Assembly: GCA_000499405.2 (NCBI GenBank)
Contig: HG738137.1
Coordinates: 27,897,756 to 27,961,755 of the forward strand
Source: Onchocerca volvulus
Taxonomy: Eukaryota; Nematoda; Chromadorea; Rhabditida; Onchocercidae
Reading direction: 5' to 3'
DNA: 64,000 nt
Shown in pieces: positions 46,830-59,700 of the stretch (position 1 is its first letter; every line of letters starts with the position of its first letter). The notes beneath the pieces were generated by a model. The model searched no databases. It was not told the DNA's origin and saw only the letters and a list, made by a program, of their open reading frames with translations. Both the position numbers and the translations under genes were made by a program.

Positions 46830-49800
46830 CTTTTTTTTTTTTCTTCTTCGTAAATTGCTCTCGATTATCTTTTTCGTTGATTGATATAAACACTTTGAAA
46901 AAGATACTAATTTGAGATATTAGTATGAAAACTGATCAATATTTATTGGCATCAGCAAACAACATCGTTAATATCAATATCAACAAACATCGATAACGAC
47001 AACAACAATAATAATAGTAACAATCCCTTTTTACTTTAATTGTTTACATCTTATCTATTGATTATAAATTGCTGAATAATTTTAATTTTACAAGCTTATC
47101 TTTCTCTCCCATTGTATAAAAAATAGCTGAACTTTATTAAAAAGTATTTTTTCTTCAAGAAAGATTAGATTTTTAAGGATATTTTGCAGTTGGATGAAAT
47201 AAAACTCATAGTACTAATTGCAATTAACTAAGCAATATCCTGGCATTCTATTTGAAGTTTATTGCCTATAAATGAATAAATAGTGAAAATATGCTAATTT
47301 TAATTCAAATTAAATTTTAATGATGTTTCCTGATAATGCGATTATACTAATTTTAATTGAAATTAGACTTTAAGAATATTTTCTGATATAATCTTAAATA
47401 GATGGATTAAAGAAAAAAATAATGATATATCGTATGTCATAAAATTTAATGGCGTATCATTATCGAAATGATTTAATAAAATGCAGAATAAAAATAAGCT
47501 ATTATAATTATCAAAGCAAGAAATTCCTAAATAAAGAAAAAAAAAACGAAAATCGAAATTTATTTTAATGACAGCATTACTTAAAACTAATCATAATCTT
47601 TTTTCTTTTTTTTTATTCCAACAAACAATTTTAAATTTCGTTGTTAAGAAAGAAATATCTGAGAATTCAGCCATAAATGCAATTTGGAAATAATCAATTA
47701 TTTTATAGCTAATTATTCAGTTTTTCCTTCTTTTTTCCCTTTTCGCTATTGCGAATATCAAAATTCTTAATTTTCTGAAGAATTTCAGAATGGAGTTGCA
47801 CATTTATTTTATTCATTATTGATGCACCAAAAGTTTTCTAAGTTTAATTTTCGATGCTTTAATTTACAATAATATCATATATGGATGCAAAAAATTGGGA
47901 AATAAAAATTGGAATAAAAAAAGGGACATAAAATTATAGAACTGAAATTTTATTTTCAAAAATTTTTCATGAAAAAACTATTTCGATAAATTGTAAATAT
48001 ATGCATTTTTTATCAGTAATATTTTGGTTTATAACAATTTTTATAGTTTTTAATTTCCCAATTAATATTATCATATCTAATTTTAATCTTTCAATTACAA
48101 ATATCATTTCTAATTTCTTTTTGATTTTTTCAATTAGTATTTTGTCTCTTTTTTTTCATCTCATAAATTCACATGGCTTTATTTTCCATTCAATCTCAAT
48201 TAATCATTCAGTCTTTAAAAGTTACACATTTCAGAAAAAATGAGTCTATAGATCAAGGAAAAAGTAAACAAACTTTTCTTCCTCTTTCATCGTTGCCATA
48301 ATCATATGCCAACTCTTTTTCAGCTATGTGAAGCAGTTGTAAGTTTTGTTTATATATTTTTGGAGAAAACTACAGCAAAATTTTTGAGTTCATTGATAAA
48401 TTGATAAATTAATATTAAAAAATAGTTTTACAGGCTTTGTGCAGTCGTGGCAAAGTGATATATTAATTCAAGTTGTAAATATTGGTAATTGGTCTCGAAA
48501 TATATCAATTAAAGTTGTAAATATTGGTAATTAATCTCGAACTATTATTTTCATCATTCAAATTTCATCATTTATGATAACGAATTCAGCGACACTTGAT
48601 AGTGATAATTTGAGCATCATGAAATGCATCGTTTATACGGTTCGCATAATACATTTTATCGTTTTTTTTATTGTTTTATTTTAATGAAATACTTTATTTT
48701 TTCCTTTTTATTTTTCTCTCAAATTAAAATTTTTTATTTTAATTACTTCAATTTTATGTATAAATAACTTTTTTTCATAATTTAGCAATTTTCAAATATG
48801 GCAAAAAAATGTTTTAATGAATTAATTCTTACTAAGTTTACTAAGATTCGTTATTTTTTTTTTTTTGTAAGTTTTAATTTCCATTTTTGAATAATATTTT
48901 TTTACTTTGATTAATTTTTATAAATGATAAATATATAATTCATTAGCATTAGCAATAAGATTTGAGTATAAATAGAAATTTGTTTTGAATTATATTGATT
49001 TTGATTTGTTAGAAATATTAATTAATATTCCTTCCTTCATCCATAAGAACTGTCATTGCAATATGCATAGCAAATGATTTCTATTTTCGAAGGCATAAAG
49101 TGAAACAAAATTTTGGAATTTATGAAATTTGAATATTTACAAGGAAAGAAACAACAGACACACAATCTCTTCAATTCTTCTCAAGTATTTCTCTCAGAAA
49201 ATTCTCTTTCGAGCATTATTCTTCTCAAACATTCATTTTTTTCTTTATTTTCATCTCTATTTATAGAAAAAAAAGGAATAAAATTGTAATTAACGAAAAT
49301 ATGTTGACAAATTATCATGATGTCTTTAAAAGACATAAAAATTAATTACCATTAAGTGTTTACAAGAATTTCTGAATGTTTAGTTAAATTGATGTTAATC
49401 GTTGTTAATTAACATAAGTGTTAATTATTTTCAAAAGTGATTTTCTTTAATAGTTATAAAATAATCGATATAAAATGTATAATTTCCATAGTAATTGGTG
49501 AAATTTTTTCTTATTTGTACTTTTTTTTGTCTGAAGTTTGGTATTTTTGAAATTGTAAAAATAAATGAAAATTGTTATTAAAAAATTATAGCTATAACGA
49601 AATAGGGAAATTGTGCCTAATTTTTAAGTAATTATTCATTTTGAATTAGAAATACATGATCATATTGATTAATTAGGAAAGAATAACAATGATAATAATA
49701 ATTATAGTAATATTAGTGATAATAATATCAACCTAATACTAATAGCAATAAATAGCATTAATGATTGATAATAATAGTAACAGTAATAATAATACTATCA

Positions 49801-50015
49801 GTAATAGTGATAACAATAAAAATAACATTGATGTTAAAAAATTTTTATTCAAAATTTATTTCTCTTCCGTTTATTATGATTTAATTTATTTTCCACCATA
49901 TATGACACTTAGTTTTCTTTCTTGCTTTTCTTTTCAAATTTATTAATTCAAGTTTATTAAAAATTAAAAGATGAAAATATAAATGCCTAAATTAATTAAT
50001 GCATAGAATATTTTA
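46830..50015. other. AT-rich DNA upstream of the receptor exons
   Basis: Probably the 5' intron or promoter region of the receptor gene. A 15-base segment 48324-48338 flanked by TTTTTCAG and GTAAGT could be a microexon. The frame at 48001-48243 is hydrophobic, low-complexity and unsupported. Confidence 0.4.
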
Positions 50016-50016
50016 G

Positions 50017-53000
50017 GACAAATTTCGTGATCCATCAATGGATATTCGTGCAATTATTCCATTTGGAATAGCATATTTGCTTATCTTTATTTTAGGAGTT
50101 ATCGGGAATGTTTTTGTGATATGTCTCACTTTATCAAATCGAAAACTTCAAACAGTTCAAGTATTTACTTCATCATTTTTGTGATAAATTTTATCATTTA
50201 TTAAAAATTTTTCAGAAAAAAAAGAGAAAAATTGCGAAAAAAAGATTTCAATTTATATTTGTTGAAAAATTTTAATTTTTCAATTGTTTATCTATATTTA
50301 AAAAAATTTTTTTGCTAATTTATAAATTAAATAAATTCTTCAACAGCAATACTTACAGTTTATATTATATCTTATTTATTTAATAAATAAGTAAAGAAAT
50401 AAAACAATTCATGACTTTTTGACAACATGACGAGACAGGACGTGTTTTTTAATGACGTAAAATATGACGTACACTTTTTATCAGCGTAAAACATGTGACA
50501 TATCTTGACGTATCGTTGGCGCAAAAGATATGAACGTGTACTCTTTAACGGTATAAAACTTTTTAGCAGTACTTGAGCATAATTACGCTTGATTTAAAAT
50601 GCTAATTGAAAAATACACATCATATTTCACGAAATGAGTAACAAATTAAGGTAAAAAATTGAATCACTAAGATATTATCTGAAAGAAAAGAAATTAATGA
50701 ATATGTCGATTTATACAAAAATAATAAAATATAATAAAGATGAAAATGACATATTTGCTTATCAACTTACTAATTAATTACTTATGTTGTACTTTTATTC
50801 ATCAATAATCCTTTTTCATATTAATGAAATAAAATAAAATTTTGAACAAATTCAAACCTTTTAATAATATTTGAATATTTCAATCATCCTTTTCAAATTA
50901 ATGAAATAAAGTGAAATTTTGACGAGTTCGAATCTTTTAATAATATTTAAATATTTCAATATTCTTTTTAAAATTAATGAAATGAAGTGAAATTTTGATA
51001 AAATTCAAATCTTTCAAAAGTATTTAAATATTTCAATGATCGTTTTCAAATTAATAAAATTAAGTAGAAATTTCGGCAAATTCAAATCTTTCAATAACTT
51101 TTAAAATCTACAATTTTTTCACTTTTAAAATTAAAATATTTAAATCAATTGTTGACTTCAGAATATGTTTATACTGAATTTGGCTAGTGCTGACCTGGTT
51201 ATATGTATTTTTTCACTTCCAATTACACCAGTTACCAATGTTTACAAAAATTGGTACTTTGGTGCGGCAATGTGCCACGGACTACCGTGGATGCAGGGAA
51301 TTGCGGTATTCATTGGTACCTTTAGCTTGTGTGCCATTTCTGTTGACAGATATATTATGGTAATATTGCCAACAAGAAGGATTATTAATAAAACTGTTTG
51401 TTTTAATTAATTAAATTTTAATTATCACTTTTTCTTTTTTGGATGTTGTATTTTTTAAATTATTTATCAGTATATATTTGTAGCGACAAGAAGGATTATT
51501 AATAAGTATCGCTTAGAACAAAAAATTAATTGATAATAATTTAAGTAGTTGATTAGTAGTGATTTGAATAACACATAATTGATAAAATTAATTAATTAAT
51601 GACAATTTCGCAAGTGGTCATTTCTATCAATTAATGATGAAAATTTCAAAGAAGATGATTATATGCGAGCGATTTCATTAAATGAAATTTTTTGACATAT
51701 TTTTAAAATTTCTTCAGCAATCGACCAGAATTTCAAGCATATATTATAAAATAAGATTTATTATTACTTTAATTGAAAATATAGAAATGATAAAATAATG
51801 GATGAAATTTAAATATTAGTGTTAATCAAAATTTTTATAATTAATTAGAAAAACTAATTAGTTGGAGAAAGATTGAAATTATCTCCATATATTATGTCAT
51901 AAAATATATTGAAATTCAAATCGATAATGCAGTATTTCATCATCCAATAAATGAATTATGAAAGAGAGAATTACTTAGTCAAATCGGAAAAAGAACTGGA
52001 TAAAAATATTGATTAATTATTATAATTTTAGGTACTTTATTGAATGATTACTGTAATTTAATCCAAGTAATTGTAATTTTTTTGCAAACATATAAAGTTT
52101 GTCATAACTTAAGAAGCTTGATAATATTTACAGAAATCCGTTTATTTTTGGCTAATTTTGTTAAAATATTTCAATTTAATTAAATCATTTCTAGAACACA
52201 AATTTGCAAGGAAAAAAAGTTTATTTTTTATTTTTTCCGACACATAGTATGAGGATATCTCAACTTAATTTGTCCAGCATTTTTAAAAAATAAATTTATT
52301 AGAAAATTCCAGAGTAAAAAGGAAAGAAAAAATTGAAAATGCAGGATGTGATTCATTTTAAAAGTATCGTATTCTGGTTGTAGAAATTGGCAATTTTGAA
52401 ATGATAAAAATTTTTAATGAATTTTTCTTTCGCCTTTTTTTGCTGAAAAAGAATTCATGCAAAATATAGTGAAAATGAAAAAGCATCGAATCGGTTTATT
52501 ACTAATTAAAATGAAAATAAAGAGAAAAGAAAAATTTTTTTTTTTAATATTCCTATAATCTGAAAATATTAAAGCCGATAGGTTTTATTATGAAGCAAAA
52601 CAGAAACTAATAAAATTAAAAACAAATAAAATATTAAAAAGTAATGAGTGAAATTGACAAAACAATATAATAAAAATTTTCGATATAGAAAAAAAAAAGT
52701 AAAAAATAAATTACTTTAGTTTCGCTTCGAATAAACTCATAACTATAAAATTGCATTAATCTTTTTAGTTGTAGTTTTCCGTTTTTATTAAATTTTAAAT
52801 TATTTTTACAAATTTCGATTTTAAACAAATCTAATTTAATTTCTTTTGATTTTAGCGCTCGAAATATATAACAATTATTCTTTGGAGTTTATCAATAATT
52901 TCAACCTTACCATATGCTATGTACATGGATCTTGTTGTTGTTGATGGAATTTGCGGACAATTTTGTACCGAAAATTGGCCAAATGCTCGTTTTAGAACCA

Positions 53001-55744
53001 TGTATACGGTAATTAATATACGGTAATTAATAAATATATGGTAATTAATAAGATAAAATACCAAATTACTACTACAAATATTATTTAATTACTTTAAATA
53101 TTATATAACAATCATCAGCTCTATTTAAATGTTTTTGCATATTCTGAAATAGTTATAATCATTGTTAAAGTTAAGATTGATTGAATATACAAAACTTAAT
53201 ATCAATTAGAGAAATTGAGTATTTCGGTATTTTTGTAAATGCAAATGGTATATTGTGGCATGAATTATTTAGTAATTTTCCAACTTTCTGAATATTTGAA
53301 GCAAAATTTCTGAAATAAAAGCAATAAAGAAAAATATGATAACAGAAAATTATTCATTTTTTTAATTATATTAGTAAGTCAATATTATATTCAAACAAAA
53401 TTTTGATGGATAATATGAATATAAAATTTTAAGAAACTCCTAAAATTTCGAAAGTCGGAAGAGAGAGAGAGAGAGGTAGAGGGAGAGAGAAAAAGAATAA
53501 AAAACATTTCCTCTAAATTACTAAAAATTTATTACAGATATTTGTTTTTGTGGTACAATTTATAATTCCATTAACAATTATGTTCATTTGCTACTATCAA
53601 ATTTTTGCTGAACTGCGAAAAAGGACATCAAAGAAAATCATGTAAAATATTTTTGTAATTTTAATTAAATTAAAATGATATTGATGCAAATCGGAGTTAT
53701 CCATGTAATAACCGGAACTGTAAATGAATGAATATTTTAATTTTTCTTTATCGTTGAATTTTTCTTCTTAATTTAATTTCCTTACTAAGATCTAATTAAT
53801 AGATTGCTAATTAGAAATTGATGAATTATATCGAAAAATCATTGAATGCGTGTGCCAAATTAGCAGTCTAATCTAACTGAATTAAAATTAATCAGGTTGT
53901 TTATATATTAACCGAAGATATAGATCCAGATTCTAATCTTAAGTTTAAATTTCAAATTTCTATTTTTTATTTTATTTTCTCTAGATAAATTTCTATAAAG
54001 TTTATTTTTTAATATTAATATAAGTACTTGAGCTAAGTGATAATTTTATCAAAAAATGATATTTTAGAATTTTTTTAATATTTTAAAAATTTTATCGACG
54101 AAATTTTTTTAAAATTCATTTATTAAAGGAAATTATGAATAAATATTATAGGCGTTTAAAGGAACGTTCAGTTGTGATGACATCAGGTGGTTTATCAGTA
54201 GAAAATGCCGATAATTTGTTGGATTGTAATAGAATATCCGATAATGATGCTTTCCAAGAAAATCAGGTAAGTAAACAGTCAGATCTGATATTGAAATAAT
54301 AAGAGTAATTTTCTTGAATCATTATCAATTCCAATATTTATTTCAGATTTCATTATTCATTTAGCATATTTATTTTTATTGACTCCAGGAATTAATCCTA
54401 AAATAATAATATAAGTAATTGTAGGATCATATAATTGCTAGAAAAATCAAAAAAAAAAATTCAAAATCATTGCTATTTACAAATCGACTAAAATTTCAAT
54501 AATTGCATTACATTATCTAAAAATATTATTTTAATTAATGCTTTTGCTGATAACTTAAGAATTTCTCTGCGAAAATCCTTTTGTTTTCTCTTTTTCCATA
54601 TAATTTTTTAAATGATTTGTTAAGAAAAAATAATTGATACTTCAATCTTTTTCTTCTTAAGTCTTAACATTTTTCGTAATCTTTTTTTTTTTTTTTTTTT
54701 TGTCTTTTTTTGTAGACTCGTATACGAAATGAATTGGTCGCAAATGCTAGACGAAACACAATATTACTCGTTAGCATGGTCGTACTATTTGCGATTTCTT
54801 GGCTTCCACATAATATTGTTTCATTATTAATGGAATTTGATGAAACTATATTTGAACGTCATGATGGCGTCAACAATATATATCTCATCAATTTATTTAC
54901 GCATTGGTATGTATGTAATTCGCTTTTTTTTCACGATTATTCGATTTTTTTATTTTTTTAAATTAAATTAATATGATAAATACTGGTATATATTAAAACA
55001 ACATGCGTTAAAATATGTTAAAATTTTTGCAAAAAATTATGCATAAAATTATAGGAAAATTGAAGCTTTTACACTAAAAGCGAAGAAAGTAATTAATTAA
55101 TATTTCATGATGTTTTAATTTTGAAATTGACATTTATCACTTATGATACATGAAAAAAATCAATCTCGAAATCATAAATCATATATGTAACCTGATGTTT
55201 AATCTATTGTTCTAATATACAATAATAATCTAATAATAACCAGTTAATCATAAAATAATATAATCAATCATGCTCATTTAATTATTAACGTATATAGAGA
55301 GCTTTATATTATAATTAAATATTTTACTTTCCATTTTTCGATTACATTCATGTGATATACATCCAAAGTTATAACTATATCATTGTCAAAATCTATTATG
55401 TGATACGATAATTTCATTACTAGATAATGATATAATGGAATAATAATACTGTCTTAATACTTCAAAAATTAATGAATTAATTATAGGAAAAGCTATCCTA
55501 TAATTTTATTTCATTTCTTAATTTTTCAAAACAAAAATTTGTTTTTTTTCATTTTTTCATTTATTTTTTTCTTTTTAGGATAGCGATGGCAAATAATGTT
55601 TGGAATCCAATTTTATATGCATTGCTAAATCCATTGTTCATTGAATTAATGGCAAAGACATTGTATAGGTTACGAATGATAATATATTGTTGTTTTTTTT
55701 GTGAAACAAGTACCATAAGAGATGAGTCGCTCCGAGTTGGATGA
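50017..55744 (+). CDS. NPY/NPF-like neuropeptide receptor (rhodopsin-family GPCR), N-terminus missing
   Basis: Seven-helix receptor, plasma membrane, probably binding an RFamide/NPY-type peptide. Exons: 50017-50160, 51162-51395, 52856-53008, 53538-53641, 54152-54266, 54716-54906, 55579-55744; 368 residues in frame to TGA. Landmarks: TM1 GVIGNV; TM2 LNLASADL (D59); ECL1 NWYFG (W79); C86 for the disulfide; DRY at 110-112 with P118; TM4 ILWSLS (W136); a Cys-containing second loop; TM5 FIIPLTIMF (P188); TM6 FAISWLP (278-281); TM7 NPILY (323-327). A C-terminal YCCFFC could be palmitoylated. The third exon boundary (51395) uses a GTTTGT donor, chosen because it keeps the conserved DRY-x5-P loop. 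An in-frame TAG at 50014 forces an acceptor at 50016, so the start codon and extracellular tail are in an upstream exon not identified. The exact C. elegans NPR counterpart is uncertain. Confidence 0.92.
50808..51110 (+). repeat. ~77-bp tandem repeat, four copies, in receptor intron 1
   Basis: Copies start near 50808, 50886, 50961 and 51039: ATCCTTTTCAAATTAATGAA, AAGTGAAATTTTGA, AATTCAAATCTTT, TAATATTTAAATATTTCA. It ends about 50 bases before the acceptor of the second exon. Confidence 0.75.
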
Positions 55745-55806
55745 AATTTGAACAAATTGATGGTTTAATATTTCGAGCAGATATCAACAAACTTTGAAAA
55801 TGGTAA

Positions 55807-55812
55807 AATAAA
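55807..55812 (+). terminator. AATAAA polyadenylation signal of the receptor gene
   Basis: Canonical hexamer 63 bases after the receptor stop codon. Confidence 0.55.
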
Positions 55813-56584
55813 TATACATGAAATCAAATGAATATTTAATTTCTAATATTTACTCTGAGATGATATTTTGTTTGATAAAATTTCAAAAATATTGATACAT
55901 TTACAATAAGTATGTAATAATTTATATATTTAAATACATGAAAAAATTAAAAAATATCTCATTGAAAATTCCAATGATTGTTTCAATTTATCAGCAATAA
56001 TTTGAATTATAATAAAAGCGGGTAGAAGAAAAGCTATTTCAAGTTATTTTTTATTTAAAAAAAAAGTGAAAAATAAAAACGTAAGTTAAACACTTGTATT
56101 TATTAAATTTACTTGAATCAAAGTGTACAAACGAATGAATTCCGAATTTTATTATTATTTTGAATTTTATTATTATAATAATAATAATTAATAACTTTTA
56201 ACTTATTCACCATTTCAGCAAATACCCTAGATTCAATCATAAGCAATATTCTATTCATTATTTAGCAAAAATTCCAGTTTGAAAAGTTTATGCAAATTCA
56301 TATCCGAGAAAGATTAAAATTTCAGATCTAACGATTGTTGAATCGAAGTTGTACGCTGCAAACCGCATGCTATATTTTGTTGCAAGCTATATTTTGCTGC
56401 AATTTGTTAAAAATATCAATATTGAAATAAACCAATTCGCTTTTTTCATTTTAAAGAAAAGGCACAATGAACTACTCCAAAAAGTAAATAATTAATTGAA
56501 CACGTAAAACAAATCAAAAACATTGTAAGTGCTTTGCACTTTGATATAGAAAAAGCGGATAAACCACTATGATGCAGGACGAAA

Positions 56585-56700
56585 ATCACTTTGACCGTAA
56601 TCAAAACCGAGGATGGTTACTTTGGTATAAGAAAAAAAATCAATAGATCACTTTGATAGTAAACAGAACCGGGCATGATTACTTTGATAATCTGAAATTT
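56585..56700 (+). repeat. short repeat with ATCACTTTGA...AACCGxGxATGxTTACTTTG
   Basis: Copies at about 56586-56626 and 56656-56693 share AATCACTTTGA-GTAA-CA-AACCG-G-ATG-TTACTTTG. Partial copies flank them. Confidence 0.55.
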
Positions 56701-58224
56701 TATATGGTAATAAAAGTTTGGAATGGTTTTTATTTATTAGACATGGATCAAATCAAATCTGTTTTTCGATTTAAATTTCGATGTTATGAGGACTTTAAGT
56801 CTTTAAGTTGTTGTATAATGATAAAATTTTTGCATAATTGATTTTTGTTGTAAATATTGCAAAATATCATTGGTATTTATTTTCAAAATGATAAATCTGT
56901 CTTTGAAAGAAAAACAAAATGAGTAAATATTTAATATTTCTGTGCTCGACAAGTACAAATCGTTTTAAACTTTTATTACCAATTTTTATCACCCTTTTTT
57001 TTTTCACTTATAAATTCTTAGATTATCAACTTAAAGAAAAGTAAACTGGATAATAAAGTAAATATTTTGAATTGAATATTTAAAAAATACTTGCATACGT
57101 GATATGTTATAATACGTCGCAAAAATAAGCATGTCGCTATACAGACGTTATCAAAGTCACTATGAAAATGACTCAAAAGACATGTTAGCACTAATATATC
57201 TTGCTCTACATGTAAAATAAAAAGCTTCGAGTAAAGTTTTATGAAGGTTAGATGATATCGTATGATCTTAATTTGATTTTTAAATTGAAACTATTTTGAA
57301 TTATTGAATTTTGTCTGTTTTTTGATGGACAGGTCACGTTTCACATTTAAGAATATGTTTTTTAATAGTCACATATGACATTTAATTTTAAGAATATGTA
57401 AGGGTTTTAAATCATTATTAGAAATTGCTTTGAAGTGATTTAACCTTTCTTTACATTTTCTCCTTTTTTTTTACATTTTTTATTTCAGCTTTTCGCGGAA
57501 GCCAATGCTTTATTAATGATCAATATAGCTTCTGAGAAATGATTACTTTTGATGCAATGACAGTTTAAGAATAATGATAAGGATAGTGATAAAAATTGTG
57601 ATGATAAGAATATTAATGTAATGATAATTTCAAAGAGATATAATATAATTTTATAACTGATAACAGATTGTTGTTCTAATTTTTTAGCGAATTTTGATAA
57701 TGATTTTTTAACAAATTTTTGATATAGCTAATGTACCTAATAGTAATATCGGATGCTTTTTTTAGTTCTAAATTCTAATATATCAAATTAAATTACTTGA
57801 AAAAAGTTTTAGGCGATAAATTAAAAGTAAACAAAATGTCAAAGATAAATTAGGAATGATACAACACTCTCGAGAAACAAATAAAATTCCAAAAGGAATT
57901 ATAAAATAGAAAGAATTTCAATTCTAATTAATTTTAGTATTCTTAGAGAATATTGCAACAGGACACTTATAAATAGTTATAGAAAGTAATATAATTCAAA
58001 GAATTTTTCTTTTCTCGCGAGAAAAGCAGTTTTTGATGAATTTTAGAAGAGTTAAAATAAATTTTAAAATGAGCATTTTTGATCAATTTAACTTATAATA
58101 CAGAATCGACTGTATTCAGGAAATTAGATATATCAAATTTATCAATTAATACAGTAATTAATTCAAACAAATAACTTATAATGCACAGTTTGAGTATCTC
58201 ATCTATTATTTTAAATTAATTTAT

Positions 58225-58560
58225 AAGCTACCGTTCCAGGTTTATTTTCAACTTATTTAAAAATATTACACGGTTATGGTATTTCATCTATTATTTTGAG
58301 TTAATTTATGATCTATCATTTAGATTTATTGTAAGATTATTCAAGATTTGCCATTAATTTAGGGTTTATTTTAGACTTATTCAAAATTAGGCATGTTTAA
58401 GATCAATCATTCTAGGTTCATTTCAAGTTTGTTTAGGATTTCTTATTCCAAGTTCATTTCAGGCTTGTTTAAAACTATTCCAAGTTTTTTTTAAAATCAT
58501 TTAGGACTTATCATTCCAGATTCATTTCAGATTTATTAAAGTTACTCAAAATTTACTTTA
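58225..58560 (+). repeat. ~40-bp degenerate tandem repeat, about eight copies
   Basis: Variants of CATTCCAGGTTCATTTCAGG followed by CTTGTTTAAGACTTAT recur through the interval (for example near 58228, 58430, 58450, 58515). Confidence 0.65.
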
Positions 58561-59194
58561 GATCTGCCTTTTTAAATTTTAGTCAGATCAATGATTAAAT
58601 TATAAAACGATATGGTTTATTTTTCTTTCTGATGCTAGCATTTGACAGCAAATTGCTAGGAATAGAAAAAATTCAATCAAAATTTAAATTTTTTCGATTT
58701 TTTTTCTGAGAATGATATCACCGTCATCTACCTATACAATTTATTTTTTCTCGTAAAATTGTAATATATTTTATTTTGGTTCATCTATGCTTAAAGTTTG
58801 ATATTGATCCTTTTTTTCCTTCTTTAACTAATTGAAATTCAACATCTTCATTTATATTTTTTTTGATAATAAAAGTTAGAAATGTTAAATGGCATGTGAA
58901 TGTCAAAAGTTCAGTGACATTAAAAAGTTAAAATCGATTGATCTCGATAATTTCTGATTAACAAATCAAAAGTCAACAAATTTGCAAATTTTCGATTTTA
59001 CAATTATTCATCTTTTCTCATTTCAAAATTGACAAAATTCCACTAGAAGTGTTTAACTAGAAATAGTCAAACTATGAGTCAGCAAATTTATTTGACAAAG
59101 TCATTTGCATGTCTCACTTTGTTGATACAATTAGAATTGAATCATTCAGTAACATGAAATTTGAATATATCAAACAATCATTTCCATTCTTTAT

Positions 59195-59700
59195 ATCTCC
59201 GTTGTATAAACAATTTCCTTTCAAATTTTGAATAAATACTTCAAATTTTGTGGGATAGAAACTTGTTAAGGAAATAGACATAGTGAATAAAATGAGCGAA
59301 AAAGTTTGTATAAATAAAATTTCAGTCAATCAATAAATATATTAGTCAATTAATTAAGTAACGTATTATTCTCACAAAAATAAGATGAATTAAAGCAAAA
59401 AAAATGGAAAGATTAGAGTTAATCAATGAAGTTTCATAAATTTAAATTAACTGAATTGAATAGGAACAAATTGTTCATAAAATATACTATATTCCTTGTT
59501 TTACAAGCAATTTTCTTTCCAAATGCGAATAAATACTTCAAGCTTCATGGATAAAAACTTCGCTAAAAAAATAGACGTCGTAAATAAGATGACGCAAAAG
59601 TTTGTAGAAATAAAATTTCAATCAGCCAATAAATATGCATCGATTAATTAAACTTGTGAAATTATTTTCATAAAATATGAATTGATGCAGAAAAAAAAAA
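59195..59700 (+). repeat. direct duplication of ~190 bp, copies about 305 bp apart
   Basis: 59212-59400 and 59517-59700 share AATTTCCTTTCAAATTTTGA, ATAAATACTTCAA, TAGACATAGTGAATAA-ATGA, AAAAGTTTGTA-AAATAAAAT and TTTCA-TCA-CCAATAAATAT with about 20 percent divergence by eye. Confidence 0.65.

Noticed and set aside
57489..57542. Possible alternative last exon of the receptor (LFAEANALLMINIASEK)
   Set aside because: Good acceptor, but no donor in the receptor's last exon leads to it naturally and no polyA signal is close; the minus strand is also open.
59114..59329. 71-codon minus-strand frame
   Set aside because: It lies inside one copy of the 305-bp spaced duplication and is not preserved in the other copy.
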